Shown: in pieces, positions 1-8,433 of the stretch
How the letters are laid out: every line of letters starts with the position of its first letter
Numbering within the stretch: the stretch's first letter is position 1
Assembly (NCBI RefSeq): GCF_001583495.1
Contig: NZ_LQAQ01000093.1
Location: 682,001 to 746,000, forward strand
Direction of reading: 5' to 3'
Origin: Flammeovirga sp. SJP92
GTDB lineage: Bacteria; Bacteroidota; Bacteroidia; Cytophagales; Flammeovirgaceae
Length of the DNA: 64,000 bases
Made by a program: the position numbers and the translations under genes
The notes under the pieces: model-generated
What the model was told of the DNA's origin: nothing
Databases searched by the model: none
What the model saw: the letters and a program-made list of their open reading frames with translations, nothing else

Positions 1-486
1 GCTTGTAATTGTATTTAGGGGTTCCTGAAGGTCATGAGAGGTGATGTAAGCAAATTCTTCGAGTGATTTATTTTTCTCTTTGAGTACTATATTATTTTTG
101 ATTAATTCCCGTTCAGCTCTTTTCAACCTGGTGACATTATTACAAGTTACCATTACTTCTTGATGAGAAATTGGAATGGCTTTAATGAGATAGGTATTCT
201 TGCTGACTTTACAGTCTCCATATTCCACTTCTCCAACATCCACTACTCTCTGTTCTTTAATAGAGGTATAATACAATGAGGGTAATTTGGTCTCATATAA
301 TTCTGGAAAAGAAGATTTAAAGTCAGATCCTACAAAATCCCTCAAATCCGTCCCGATCACCTCCTTGTTTACTGAATTGGCATAAACAATATCAAAATTC
401 AATATTGCTCCTGACTTGAGGCGCAACACATATACCGCCGTATTCAAGTGATCAAGGAGTAAGGTCGTATTATAGGATGGTTTCAT
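1..486 (-). CDS. PAS-type sensor histidine kinase, cut by window edge
   Basis: The first 162 residues of a kinase whose C-terminal part lies beyond the left edge. It begins at the ATG complementary to 484-486 and is open to base 1. It has no signal peptide or membrane segment, so it is probably cytoplasmic. Residues about 10-125 are PAS-like and closely resemble the PAS parts of the kinases at 12343-13428 and 13723-14817. A short coiled coil then leads to the phospho-acceptor motif SHDLQEPLN, identical to the third kinase. The HATPase domain is not in the window. The signal it senses is unknown. Confidence 0.85.
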   Translation of the reverse strand, partial: MKPSYNTTLLLDHLNTAVYVLRLKSGAILNFDIVYANSVNKEVIGTDLRDFVGSDFKSSFPELYETKLPSLYYTSIKEQRVVDVGEVEYGDCKVSKNTYLIKAIPISHQEVMVTCNNVTRLKRAERELIKNNIVLKEKNKSLEEFAYITSHDLQEPLNTITS

Positions 487-979
487 AGGTTTAAGTGGAA
501 TAGTTATTTGGGGTTTTCGTAATAGAACAATTTAAAATAATCTAGAACTTTTACACTTTATCCTTTAAAGATTATAAGAAAGATGAAAGATATTCTTATT
601 TAAATACTTGATATTTTTGCTATAGTATAATGAATGGTTGAAGACTGATTTACATAAAAATTTATTCTTATAACACATTATATGATTAAAGGATTTCTAA
701 AAAATTTGATTACAAAATCTTTGGTAGTAAAGCCTCTTCTATCTTCAACCCATATCTTTGCTTACTTTACAAAAGCATAACGATACGAATACTGTTATGG
801 TTCAATTTAAACAGAATAAAACTACTTTAAGCGTACCCATCACACTAATCATAAAAAAAGGACAATTTATCATTAAAAATATACCTTACAGAACATCAAT
901 TGTCAGTAAGGTATGAATGTCAGGCTACTTTTATAATCTAACCCTTCCAACTTATAAAACCCCATAGCAATTGGTAGAG
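487..979. other. intergenic region with one stem-loop
   Basis: No convincing gene in these 493 bases. The only clear structure is the inverted repeat at 881-914, listed separately. The part next to 486 should hold the promoter of the edge kinase, but I could not pick a clear -7 element. Confidence 0.5.
881..914 (-). terminator. stem-loop downstream of the 980-1738 gene
   Basis: A perfect 9-bp inverted repeat (ATACCTTAC/GTAAGGTAT) with a 16-base loop lies just past the stop of the minus-strand barrel gene. On the minus strand it is followed by a T-rich stretch, so it may be an intrinsic terminator. The loop is long and the T run is interrupted. Confidence 0.45.
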
Positions 980-1738
980 TTAAAACTGCATATTCAATGC
1001 AGAATATAACTGAAAAATAGACTGATTATCACCATGGTGTAATACCGAGTACTGAGGTTCAACAAAGAAATTGCATACTGTGTTACCTACCTTCACTATT
1101 TTACCAATACCAAAGCCTACAGGAACGTTGTATTCTCCTTTCTCTAAATTGAAATTCCATGTTGGAGCCGTTCTGAAGTACAACCCATTGCTCACCTGCC
1201 AAAAGGCGAAAGGCTGGATCGCCATAAAATTGACATCGTTTTTATTCGCATCACCTCCTACATCGGTACGCCATATTGCTAAACCACCTACTTGGAATTG
1301 TGGTGATACACTGGCATAAGCAACTGCGGCAGCACCGGCTGTCCACTTACCTGTACCTAACGATGAATGAGTAGCTGTTGGAGCTGACACCGATGGTCCA
1401 ATACCTATTGATAAAGTGGGTTTTGAAACAGCTAGATACGCTCCGAATAAGTCAAAATCTCCAATACCAGATCGACTCACTCCTAATTCTGGATTCGAAT
1501 AAGTATTGATTGGTAAAGAGGCTCTCCATAACACTCGTCCGGTTGGTGTAGCAAATCGCATCCAATACGAACTTTGAGTAGCTTCACTATTTCCTGAAAG
1601 ATTTGGTGAATAATACTGTTGGAGATTAAATGCCGTGAGATTGGCTAAGGGATTATTTGCTTGTGCTTTTTCTTCAGCAGTTTGAGCAAATGAGAAAGAT
1701 GATACAAGTAGCAATACTGCTATAAATAGATTTTTCAT
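980..1738 (-). CDS. outer-membrane beta-barrel protein, transporter-like
   Basis: 252 residues. A signal peptide (about 1-18, ending SFA-Q) is followed by alternating hydrophobic and polar strands, many Gly and aromatic residues, and a terminal aromatic residue (NMQF), all typical of an outer-membrane barrel. The C-terminal half (QPFAFWQVSNGLYFRTAP, then VPVGFGIGKI and FVEPQYSV) resembles bacterial proteins often labelled transporter or neuromedin-U-like. The substrate cannot be told. It is a single gene with its own promoter module (1767-1838) and a CTCTC element 3 bases before the start region. The barrel class is well supported; the transport role is inference. Confidence 0.75.
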   Translation of the reverse strand: MKNLFIAVLLLVSSFSFAQTAEEKAQANNPLANLTAFNLQQYYSPNLSGNSEATQSSYWMRFATPTGRVLWRASLPINTYSNPELGVSRSGIGDFDLFGAYLAVSKPTLSIGIGPSVSAPTATHSSLGTGKWTAGAAAVAYASVSPQFQVGGLAIWRTDVGGDANKNDVNFMAIQPFAFWQVSNGLYFRTAPTWNFNLEKGEYNVPVGFGIGKIVKVGNTVCNFFVEPQYSVLHHGDNQSIFQLYSALNMQF

Positions 1739-1766
1739 GTTGAGAGATTATTGTTTTTTGATACTT

Positions 1767-1838
1767 CAAATCTCTTGAAAAATGCTTCCGCATAGGATAG
1801 AGAATTACTAATTATTCCTTTTTAGGTAAAATGCTTAC
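1767..1838 (-). promoter_or_regulatory. 72-bp promoter module (copy 1), for the 980-1738 barrel
   Basis: On the minus strand a TTTG -7 core (complement of 1767-1770) lies 28 bases before the start codon. Its palindrome occupies 1822-1838: left half TTAGGTAA perfect, right half degenerate (12 of 16 positions overall). The distance from palindrome edge to TTTG is 55 bp, as in the other five copies. The ACCTA half-site is degenerate here (ACTAA at 1807). Confidence 0.65.
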
Positions 1839-1863
1839 TACGCTCTTTGTCAGGAAATAGGGC

Positions 1864-1895
1864 ACAAAAAAAGACCTCATATAATGAGATCTTTA
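1864..1895 (-). terminator. intrinsic terminator after the pseudo-receiver gene
   Basis: Stem AAAGA-C-CTCAT / ATGAG-A-TCTTT (10 pairs, one mismatch, 3-base loop) at 1871-1895. On the minus strand it is followed by eight T. It ends the transcript of the two-component operon or of its last gene. Confidence 0.8.
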
Positions 1896-1952
1896 ATAGC
1901 GAAACAAACTACTGACAATAGTCTGCATGCAATGGGAAAATATCAAACAGTA

Positions 1953-2294
1953 TTATACCTCACCAAAAACATCATGGATAGAATCCGTGAAGTCTAAGAT
2001 TGATACATAAGCGTGATATCCTTCCTCCATTAATTTATTGATCATATGATCAACTTGAAAGCAGTGCATTGCCACAATACAATCATTGGGAAACTTTTTC
2101 CTTACAATTCTCAAAACTTCTGCGGAAGAAATACTTACATCCAGGAGATTTACAAAAATATATCCTTCAGATGTCAATTGATCATCTACGATTTCTTCTA
2201 AGTCCACTCTTTTGATGGGTGTCAAGGAATGAATTTGCTCTACAAGTTTATTATTTAGATTATTCTCTTTTCCAATTAATAAATTCATGTCCAT
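1953..2294 (-). CDS. degenerate receiver-like protein
   Basis: 113 residues if it starts at the ATG at 2294 (a second ATG follows at 2288). The longer frame begins at a TTG that is itself part of a -7 element (TAGATTFG-type, TAGATTTG on the minus strand, 2307-2314), so that start is unlikely. Predicted order is beta (MNLLIG), helix, a strand YIFVNLLDVS, helix, strand CIVAMHC, helix, strand HAYVS, like a response-regulator receiver fold. The acidic pocket and phospho-acceptor Asp are not in their normal places. It lies 63 bases downstream of the response regulator at 2358-3017, so it may be an accessory or phosphorylation-independent partner. The fold assignment is inference. Confidence 0.6.
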   Translation of the reverse strand: MDMNLLIGKENNLNNKLVEQIHSLTPIKRVDLEEIVDDQLTSEGYIFVNLLDVSISSAEVLRIVRKKFPNDCIVAMHCFQVDHMINKLMEEGYHAYVSILDFTDSIHDVFGEV

Positions 2295-2306
2295 AGGGTT
2301 TACACA

Positions 2307-2314
2307 CAAATCTA
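2307..2314 (-). promoter_or_regulatory. -7 element TAGATTTG before the pseudo-receiver
   Basis: A perfect TAnnTTTG match on the minus strand. It would place transcription start about 6-12 bases before the ATG at 2294 or 2288, giving a nearly leaderless message. Confidence 0.45.
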
Positions 2315-2357
2315 TTATCTAGTAAGGCTTCGTCTATTAGAGAATTACCTATTTTGA

Positions 2358-3017
2358 TTAAATATCATCAAATAATTCCCTGTCTATGGCATAAAGAATC
2401 AAACCTGCTAAGTTTTTACTACCTGTTTTATCCAGTAAATTACGTTTGTGAGCATCTACAGTTCTTACACTGATGAAAAGTTCTTCAGCGATTTCCTTAT
2501 TCGTTTTTTCTTTTAATATCAGATGGAGCACTTCTGTTTCTCTTTCAGACAATGGTACTTCCAAAGCAACATTTGACTTTTGAGGTTTTACTTTTCTGAT
2601 ATTATTAATGATGGCATTTGTTACTTCAGGAGAATAATAAGTCCCGCCCGAATACACAATTCTGATACCATTGATCAATTCTTGTTCACTACAGTTTTTC
2701 AGTAAATAGCCCATAGCACCCTCGCCCAGCATTTTCTTGATATGTTGACTTTCACCCAACATCGTGAGTGCTATAATTTTTATCGATGGATATTTCTCTT
2801 TTACATTTTGAACCAATTCCAAACCATCCATGACAGGCATATTCACATCTGTCAATAGTATATCAATATCACTATTTTTCTCTAATTGATCCAAACAATC
2901 TTTGCCGTGTTCTGCCTCACCTGTAATCTCAAAATCACTTTCATCCAATAAGAAATTCTTCAAACCTTCACGAATCATTTTATGATCATCCACCAAAAAC
3001 AGTTTAATCTTTCCCAT
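2358..3017 (-). CDS. NarL/FixJ-type response regulator
   Basis: 219 residues. The receiver domain (about 5-122) has acidic residues D10-D11, phospho-acceptor D57 in LLTDVNMP, the conserved T in ALTM, and K in YLLKN. The C-terminal LuxR-type helix-turn-helix (about 150-215) carries LSERETEVLHLI and NKEIAEELFISVRTVDAHK. It starts 7 bases after the stop of the sensor kinase at 3025-6486, so the two form one operon and almost certainly one phosphorelay. Regulators of this family bind short heptamers such as TACYYMT; the palindrome half TTACCTAA shared by six promoters here resembles that, making this protein the first candidate regulator (inference). Confidence 0.95.
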   Translation of the reverse strand: MGKIKLFLVDDHKMIREGLKNFLLDESDFEITGEAEHGKDCLDQLEKNSDIDILLTDVNMPVMDGLELVQNVKEKYPSIKIIALTMLGESQHIKKMLGEGAMGYLLKNCSEQELINGIRIVYSGGTYYSPEVTNAIINNIRKVKPQKSNVALEVPLSERETEVLHLILKEKTNKEIAEELFISVRTVDAHKRNLLDKTGSKNLAGLILYAIDRELFDDI

Positions 3018-3024
3018 TTTATCT

Positions 3025-6000
3025 TTATATATTTTTATTGATTTCTATTAATAATGTTGTTCCTCTCCCCTCTCTACTTTCTATTTCCAAAAAGCCGTCA
3101 ATAGCATCCAATCGGTTTTTCATTCCTTTGAAACCAAGTCCTGAATTTCCTTTCAAAACCTTTGATACATCAAAACCTACACCATTATCTTCTATGGTTA
3201 ACATATAAATATCTTCATAGTTTTTGAGTTGAATATCAACTTTGGTGGCTTTAGAATACTTGAAGATATTATTGACCCCTTCTTGCAATATGCGATACAA
3301 AATCACTTCAATTTGCTGGTTTTTAATTTGATGTCCATCGAAATTATGAAAAAACTGAAACTCAATATCCTCACTGCTTTTATCCGCTTCAGTGATCAAA
3401 CTTTCGAAAGCCGAAATAATACCAAAATCAGTGATCGCCTTAGGCATCAGACTATGAGCCACCGATCTGCTCTCTGTAATTGACTTTTGCAGGTAATCCC
3501 ATCCTGTTTCAAACTTTTCCCAAATGACCGGCGATATATCTTTAAGGTTCTTTTTTACGGATTGAAAGTTCAATGAAGAGATGGTTAGTGTCTGTTGCAA
3601 TCCATCATGAATATCCTTGGAAATTCTACTTCTCTCATTGTTTTCAGTTCGAATAATTGCCTCAATGAGATCTTGTGTTTTCTTCTTCTTTTCCGTGACA
3701 TCAATGTAAGTTCCGACAATACGTTGAGGGTTCCCTTCTTGATCTCTTTCCACAATTTTACACTTCACTAAAATCCAGATCAGCTTACCGTTTTTATGAT
3801 GAAATCTAAACTCTTGATCTTCTATTTCATCAATCAATTTTTGCCTTCTAGGTTCCTCATAAGTGACAATCCACAAGTCTCGATCATCTGGATGTATAAA
3901 GGGTAAAATACCAGTATGAGCATCACAATCTGCAAGTGTGTACCCTAACATTTCGGCAGAAGCATCACTGATTTTCAAGGTATCGTAATACACATTATAA
4001 TCCCAAATACCATCTTTTGTGGCTTCCAAAGCGTATTTCAGTCGTTCTTCACTTTCATACAGATGATCATTGAGTTCTGTAATTTCATGAGTTCTTTCCT
4101 GTACAATATTTTCAAGATTTTCGTTGAGGTGCTTCAATTCTTGTGTACGCTCATTGACCTTTACTTGTAATCTTCTTCTTTGGGCCTTCAGGACTCTTAA
4201 TCTCCATTGGAAAATCAGATAGATCAATAGTCCAAATAAAACGACATAACATGTTTTTGCTAAGGCTGTCTTATACCAAAACTCTTTTTTTACAAAATGA
4301 TAAGGGTTTTGGAGGTAAGTATAGGAGTCATCAGTGTTAAGGATTCGTGCGTTGAAGGTATATTCTCCAGCGGGCAGATTATTATAATAAGCTACCGTTC
4401 TTGTGCCCATTTTCACCCAATCTTTATCGTACCCTTCTATTTTATATTCATAGTTGAATCTTTCTCCTTGAGAAAAATCAAGAGTGGACAAGTAAAACTC
4501 TAATTGATTTAAATCCGCTTCAATTTCTGATGGAAATGTGTTTAATGACTCACCATTAATCGTCATAAGTTGTAAACTCAATACAGGTGGAGAATAATAC
4601 ACATCTCTTGGTCTGAAAAGATAAAGATTGTGTTTTGTCAATAAGTATAGTTCTGATTGATGTTTGACGAATTGTGGAGAGTATCCTAACTCATGAAAGG
4701 CTCCACCTAATAAAACCCATCGGAATTTTTTCCCTAAATTAATTCGATGTCCGTCTTTGTCTGAAATGGGAATGACTTCCTGTAAATAGGGCTGTCTGGA
4801 GTGTGCCACATAAAACCATTTTCCTTGTGAAGGTGACATCGCAATCATCATTGCCTGATTAGCAGGTAGATTGTTACGAGTATCATATTTTACAGCAGTG
4901 CTATCATTTATGATATGTACAATTCCACTTCCATACGTTCCCACCCAAAGCGTAGAATCCTCTTCCAAAGCCAGACTTACCACATATTTTTCTAAGGCAA
5001 AGTCTAATTTACTTAACTTCAAAGAGTCTCCTTCCACACTATAAACACCTAAATTTGTGCTCAACCAATCTTTACCCAACGTACGGTTCAAACCTTCTAT
5101 TTCAAGGAAACTATTTCTGACCTTTATCAAGGTATCTTGCTTTGCAATGTAAAATCCTGTAGGGTCGTTGAGAAGATAATCACCGTTAGAAAGCTGAAAG
5201 AAATCGTATACTTTTCCTTCTTTAAGGTGATGAATAACTTGGTAAATACCATTGATTTTTTGAAGTTCAAATGCTCCTTTGTCGGTGGATAAAAGAAGGT
5301 GATTATTGATAGAGATAGCCGTTTCATAAATTACACTTCCGATATCACCAACGACTTTCAGTTTTTCAATTTGATTATTCTTGAAGGTAAAAAGTCCATT
5401 TTCCCTTGATCCAAAAATAAGCTGTCCGTCTATATCAATAGGTCTTTGAAAAGCAACGTTTTGTGCTTCTTCAGATTTATTCATTTGGTGCAAAGCAGTA
5501 TTGGAAAAGTAGTTCAACCCTGCCATTGTGCCCAGCCAAAGGTTATTGTCTTTATCAAAAAAGATAGAGCGAATAGTACTGTTTGTCAATCCATCATCAT
5601 CATACATAGAAGAAACCTGATCTTTATAAATACGATGGAGACCAACACCGCCTCCCCAAATCGTACTGTCTTCTTGAATAAGTATTTTTCTAACAGGTGA
5701 TTTAGTATTGTTTTTCCCTACCCATTGCTTGATAAAACCTTTCTCTTTAGCGTATAAACATAGCTCACCCCAAAGCCCGCCAATCACATAATTATCACCA
5801 AAATCTTTAATTGAAAAAGCCATCATACCAACAGGATCGTCAAATAATTTATGAGTCTTATTTGTTTTTGGGTCCCATTTATAGAAGATGGATTCATTTT
5901 TAGAAAGGAACGTATGCAGTGTATAGATTTGCCCATCATCAGCAGGAAATATTCTAAAGAGTCGAGGTTTAGGGTAATTGTGTTCTTTCAAGATACTATT

Positions 6001-6486
6001 CTTAATCGAATACACTTTTCCATACCTCACAAACCAAATCACTCCATTTTTATCTTTGAAAAAGTTCATGATACGGCTCAGTTTCTGATGGTCTTGATCA
6101 TAAATTTGAACCGCTTTATTGTCTTCCAAATAAAAAACACCTCTTCGCGTCGCAAACCATAGTTTTCCATCATTATCGAACTCTATATACACAATAGACT
6201 CCGTTTCTATAATAGGATCTGATTTCAGATTGATCACCTTAATCTGCGAACCGTCAAACTTCAAGAGTCCTCTGTCCGATCCAATCCATAAGTAGCCTTT
6301 TGGATCTTGATTGATGGCAAAAACTCTATCGATAGGAGTTTCTAGTATTTCAGTCCATGTTTTTAATTCATATTCATCTAGGGGAATATTTGGATTTAAG
6401 GATTGAGAGAATACTATGCCTGAAAATCCAAGTAATAAAAGGAGCAGTATTTTAGTAGTTTTATATAAATAGTTCAGACAGTACAT
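3025..6486 (-). CDS. propeller-type sensor histidine kinase with PAS domain
   Basis: 1153 residues. Order: signal peptide (about 1-28); two seven-bladed-propeller sets of Reg_prop repeats (about 40-640), with blades such as DPKGYLWIGSDRGLLKFDG; a Y_Y_Y Ig-like domain (about 655-725); one membrane helix (about 745-765); a coiled coil; a PAS domain with PAC motif (about 815-930); HisKA_3 with the acceptor H960 in SKDIHDGLQQ; and a HATPase (DNGVGFD, GLGFKGMKNR). It is therefore a periplasm-sensing kinase of the Bacteroidota hybrid-like family, but without fused receiver or AraC domain; its partner is the separate regulator downstream. The ligand is unknown. Confidence 0.93.
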   Translation of the reverse strand: MYCLNYLYKTTKILLLLLLGFSGIVFSQSLNPNIPLDEYELKTWTEILETPIDRVFAINQDPKGYLWIGSDRGLLKFDGSQIKVINLKSDPIIETESIVYIEFDNDGKLWFATRRGVFYLEDNKAVQIYDQDHQKLSRIMNFFKDKNGVIWFVRYGKVYSIKNSILKEHNYPKPRLFRIFPADDGQIYTLHTFLSKNESIFYKWDPKTNKTHKLFDDPVGMMAFSIKDFGDNYVIGGLWGELCLYAKEKGFIKQWVGKNNTKSPVRKILIQEDSTIWGGGVGLHRIYKDQVSSMYDDDGLTNSTIRSIFFDKDNNLWLGTMAGLNYFSNTALHQMNKSEEAQNVAFQRPIDIDGQLIFGSRENGLFTFKNNQIEKLKVVGDIGSVIYETAISINNHLLLSTDKGAFELQKINGIYQVIHHLKEGKVYDFFQLSNGDYLLNDPTGFYIAKQDTLIKVRNSFLEIEGLNRTLGKDWLSTNLGVYSVEGDSLKLSKLDFALEKYVVSLALEEDSTLWVGTYGSGIVHIINDSTAVKYDTRNNLPANQAMMIAMSPSQGKWFYVAHSRQPYLQEVIPISDKDGHRINLGKKFRWVLLGGAFHELGYSPQFVKHQSELYLLTKHNLYLFRPRDVYYSPPVLSLQLMTINGESLNTFPSEIEADLNQLEFYLSTLDFSQGERFNYEYKIEGYDKDWVKMGTRTVAYYNNLPAGEYTFNARILNTDDSYTYLQNPYHFVKKEFWYKTALAKTCYVVLFGLLIYLIFQWRLRVLKAQRRRLQVKVNERTQELKHLNENLENIVQERTHEITELNDHLYESEERLKYALEATKDGIWDYNVYYDTLKISDASAEMLGYTLADCDAHTGILPFIHPDDRDLWIVTYEEPRRQKLIDEIEDQEFRFHHKNGKLIWILVKCKIVERDQEGNPQRIVGTYIDVTEKKKKTQDLIEAIIRTENNERSRISKDIHDGLQQTLTISSLNFQSVKKNLKDISPVIWEKFETGWDYLQKSITESRSVAHSLMPKAITDFGIISAFESLITEADKSSEDIEFQFFHNFDGHQIKNQQIEVILYRILQEGVNNIFKYSKATKVDIQLKNYEDIYMLTIEDNGVGFDVSKVLKGNSGLGFKGMKNRLDAIDGFLEIESREGRGTTLLIEINKNI

Positions 6487-6508
6487 AGTATAAATAAGAG
6501 GTCTAAAA

Positions 6509-6608
6509 AGGGAAGAGGGAAGAATTAAGAGGGAAGAAAAGTGGTTCGTGTTATGGTTCTTGAATCACTGCACGGGCCACCTTCCCTCATCCCTTTTAAC
6601 TCTTCCCT
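6509..6608 (-). terminator. large purine-rich inverted repeat between HdeD-like gene and kinase
   Basis: Arms at 6509-6536 and 6581-6608 pair at both ends (AGGGAAGAG with CTCTTCCCT, and GAGGGAAG with CTTCCCTC) around an internal loop. Inside lies a second stem GTGG..CGTG / CACG..CCAC. On the minus strand the outer arm is followed by TTTTTA. It could end transcription from the HdeD-like gene, or be a repeat. Function uncertain. Confidence 0.45.
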
Positions 6609-6687
6609 ATATTTTTTTCCTTGTGCTTATAATATTCAAGATAGTAAAAAAGGAAGATATAAGTAATACTTCTATCTTCCATATGTA

Positions 6688-7275
6688 TTATACTAACTCC
6701 ATCTTACTAACATCTTTAATAAAATTTTTAGCCTTCTTCAACTTCATCGAAAGCGATACATGATAAACTCCTAAAAGTATACATGTCACACCTGTTAAAG
6801 TGATGATGGTAAAGCCTGCAAAAACAGGATTCCATATTAAGATCAATGAGAAAATCAATCCTACAACTCCTATAAACATTAACGGATCGTGAGAGATCAA
6901 ACCAAATCTTCTCAAGTCTTGTGAAAAGGATATTGTACCTATGGCTCTGATCAAAAACGAAAAGCCTACATACATTGGTAATGTCACAATTGAGATTGCA
7001 GGATTCTTGATCAAGAAGATACCTAAAAGAGTATAGGTAAAACCTAATAACAACTGCCATCCCCAGCCTTTAATTGCTTTACGATTTAATATTGAAAAGG
7101 TAATATCTGAAATACCCATTATGATAAATGTAACACTGAATAAGGTGGATAATGCTACATAACTTTCAATAGGATAAGTGAACGTAAACACGCCTGCAAT
7201 GATAAATAATATGCCTGAAATAAGGGGAAGGTACCAATGCTTAATAGTTCTTTGCAATGAATTTTTAGTTTCCAT
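6688..7275 (-). CDS. HdeD-like DUF308 membrane protein
   Basis: 195 residues with six predicted membrane helices in pairs, matching the DUF308/HdeD layout: for example WYLPLISGILFIIAGVFTF near the start and GWQLLLGFTYTLLGIFLI in the middle. HdeD proteins are linked to acid resistance in enterobacteria; the mechanism is unclear and the role here is not established. It lies 70 bases downstream of the coiled-coil gene at 7346-7807 and has no promoter module of its own, so I read the two as an operon. A CTCTCTC element sits about 10 bases before the start codon. Confidence 0.85.
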   Translation of the reverse strand: METKNSLQRTIKHWYLPLISGILFIIAGVFTFTYPIESYVALSTLFSVTFIIMGISDITFSILNRKAIKGWGWQLLLGFTYTLLGIFLIKNPAISIVTLPMYVGFSFLIRAIGTISFSQDLRRFGLISHDPLMFIGVVGLIFSLILIWNPVFAGFTIITLTGVTCILLGVYHVSLSMKLKKAKNFIKDVSKMELV

Positions 7276-7345
7276 AATTTTTAAAGAGAGAGAAATATTT
7301 ATGCCTACTATTTAGGAGTTCGGCAATTCCTTTTTAAATAATTTT

Positions 7346-7807
7346 TTATCTGATCATTGATGATACTTTGTTATTCATTTTAGAAAGAAACTCCTCTCCT
7401 AATCTGAATGTAGAAGTTAAATATTCTTGAGTATCAACATTAATTTTTTCAATCTGGATCAAGTCTTCTTGGATCATCTCTTCAATCTCATTTTGAAGAA
7501 GATAGATGTCCAATAGGCTTTCCTGAAGTTTTAGTTCTTTCTGACGTTCTGTAAGTACTGTATCTTTCTGTACTTCAGAGATTTTTTGATATCTCATTTT
7601 ATTAAAAACATGACGAGTGATAATTTTTAAAGAGATCTCTTCAACACCTTTGACAATATCAAAGAGTTCATTTTTCACACCGCTTATCACTTCAAATTTC
7701 TCCGCGAAAGTAATTTCATTTTCTAATAAAACGTCGTCTATTCTATTGGGTAAATCCTTGCTATCAAAAGGTAAACTTGAAATCGAATTTTGTATAGAAG
7801 TATTCAT
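7346..7807 (-). CDS. hypothetical helical (coiled-coil) protein
   Basis: 153 residues, no signal peptide or membrane segment, rich in Glu, Lys, Ile and Leu, predicted to be nearly all helical. I do not recognise the family. It is first in a two-gene unit with the HdeD-like gene. Its promoter module at 7843-7914 is one of the best copies (palindrome 15 of 16), and a CTCTC element lies 16-20 bases before the start codon. By context it belongs to the envelope/stress regulon; a cytoplasmic structural or regulatory role is a guess. Confidence 0.7.
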   Translation of the reverse strand: MNTSIQNSISSLPFDSKDLPNRIDDVLLENEITFAEKFEVISGVKNELFDIVKGVEEISLKIITRHVFNKMRYQKISEVQKDTVLTERQKELKLQESLLDIYLLQNEIEEMIQEDLIQIEKINVDTQEYLTSTFRLGEEFLSKMNNKVSSMIR

Positions 7808-7842
7808 ATCTGTATTGATTTAAGAGAGTTATTACTACTATA

Positions 7843-7914
7843 CAAAGGTGGAGAAATAAGGGCTTTTCTATATTGCAGGCTTACCTAATTACCGTATTTA
7901 GGTAAATTACCTAT
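7843..7914 (-). promoter_or_regulatory. 72-bp promoter module (copy 2), for 7346-7807 and HdeD-like gene
   Basis: Minus strand: -7 element CACCTTTG (complement of 7843-7850), 35 bases before the start codon. Half-site ACCTA at 7883-7887. Palindrome TTAGGTAA-A-TTACCTAT at 7898-7914 (15 of 16). Edge-to-TTTG spacing is 55 bp. No good -33 TTG is present, which fits an activator-dependent promoter. Confidence 0.75.
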
Positions 7915-7955
7915 GTTGAATACTAAACTGTTTTACTTTGACTGAAATTAATATT

Positions 7956-8060
7956 CACTCATCATTTACATTACAATACATCACATTTGAAGGAGTACAT
8001 GTAGTAGCGGAATCTATTACGCTTCGTCCGAAATAAGCACTCATATATCATTTACATTAC
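7956..8060. repeat. direct repeat pair in the 7.8-8.4 kb intergenic region
   Basis: Two near-identical copies of CACTCAT(ATA)TCATTTACATTAC lie at 7956-7974 and 8038-8060, flanking a short GC-richer stretch. A further perfect hairpin, CACGTAGC-AGG-GCTACGTG, follows at 8097-8115. This may be the remains of an intergenic repeat element. Origin unknown. Confidence 0.45.
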
Positions 8061-8126
8061 TAATAACTTAAGTGTTATTTTATCTTTTAAAGAGGACACG
8101 TAGCAGGGCTACGTGGCTACAGATAC

Positions 8127-8151
8127 AAAAAAAGGGGATAAAATATCCCCT
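8127..8151 (-). terminator. intrinsic terminator after the 35-residue peptide gene
   Basis: Stem GGGGATA/TATCCCC with an AAA loop at 8134-8150; on the minus strand it is followed by seven T. It lies about 30 bases past the stop of the small gene at 8181-8288, which supports that gene being a separate transcript. Confidence 0.8.
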
Positions 8152-8180
8152 CCTTTTCAGCAGTGAAGTTTATACCTTCG

Positions 8181-8288
8181 CTACCTTTCTATAATTATTA
8201 CTACTGTCTCTGTTTGATGATGTACTTTGCTGACTTTAGTGATAAAAATGATCACTGCCAAAAGCAATATAAATGTTACTATTTTCAT
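8181..8288 (-). CDS. 35-residue single-helix membrane peptide
   Basis: A short gene: ATG complementary to 8286-8288, stop at 8181. The peptide starts MKIVTFILLLAVIIFITK, one membrane helix, then a polar stretch with VHHQTET and a hydrophobic end VVIIIER. Support comes from context: a promoter module with the same 55-bp spacing as five other copies lies upstream (8362-8433), a CTCTC element sits 6 bases before the ATG, and a strong terminator follows. The leader also holds a 7-bp inverted repeat (8319-8325/8351-8357). Function unknown; small membrane peptides often modulate a larger membrane protein, but nothing here shows a partner. Confidence 0.6.
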   Translation of the reverse strand: MKIVTFILLLAVIIFITKVSKVHHQTETVVIIIER

Positions 8289-8361
8289 GATCTTGAGAGC
8301 GTTTTCTTTACTTCTATTGTACCAGGATTATGTCCCCACATATTCCATCACTGGTACATTA

Positions 8362-8433
8362 CAAAGTTCCTTCTTTTATACCTCAACTCTTTTAGCTGAT
8401 TACCTAAATTAGCGTACTAGGTGTTTTACTTAG
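8362..8433 (-). promoter_or_regulatory. 72-bp promoter module (copy 3), for the 35-residue peptide
   Basis: Minus strand TTTG (complement of 8362-8365) followed by GTAAT, as in copies 4 and 5. A perfect ACCTA half-site lies at 8402-8406, exactly in register. The palindrome at 8417-8433 is degenerate (CTAGGTGT-T-TTACTTAG, 11 of 16) and runs into the last codons of the M48 gene. Spacing is again 55 bp. Confidence 0.6.

Noticed and set aside
5446-6162. Plus-strand frames opposite the propeller kinase
   Set aside because: They lie entirely opposite a well-supported kinase and show no coding features of their own.
6509-6608. Purine-rich inverted repeat as a transposon-derived element (MITE)
   Set aside because: No terminal repeats with flanking target duplications were found. 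A terminator or structured spacer is as likely.
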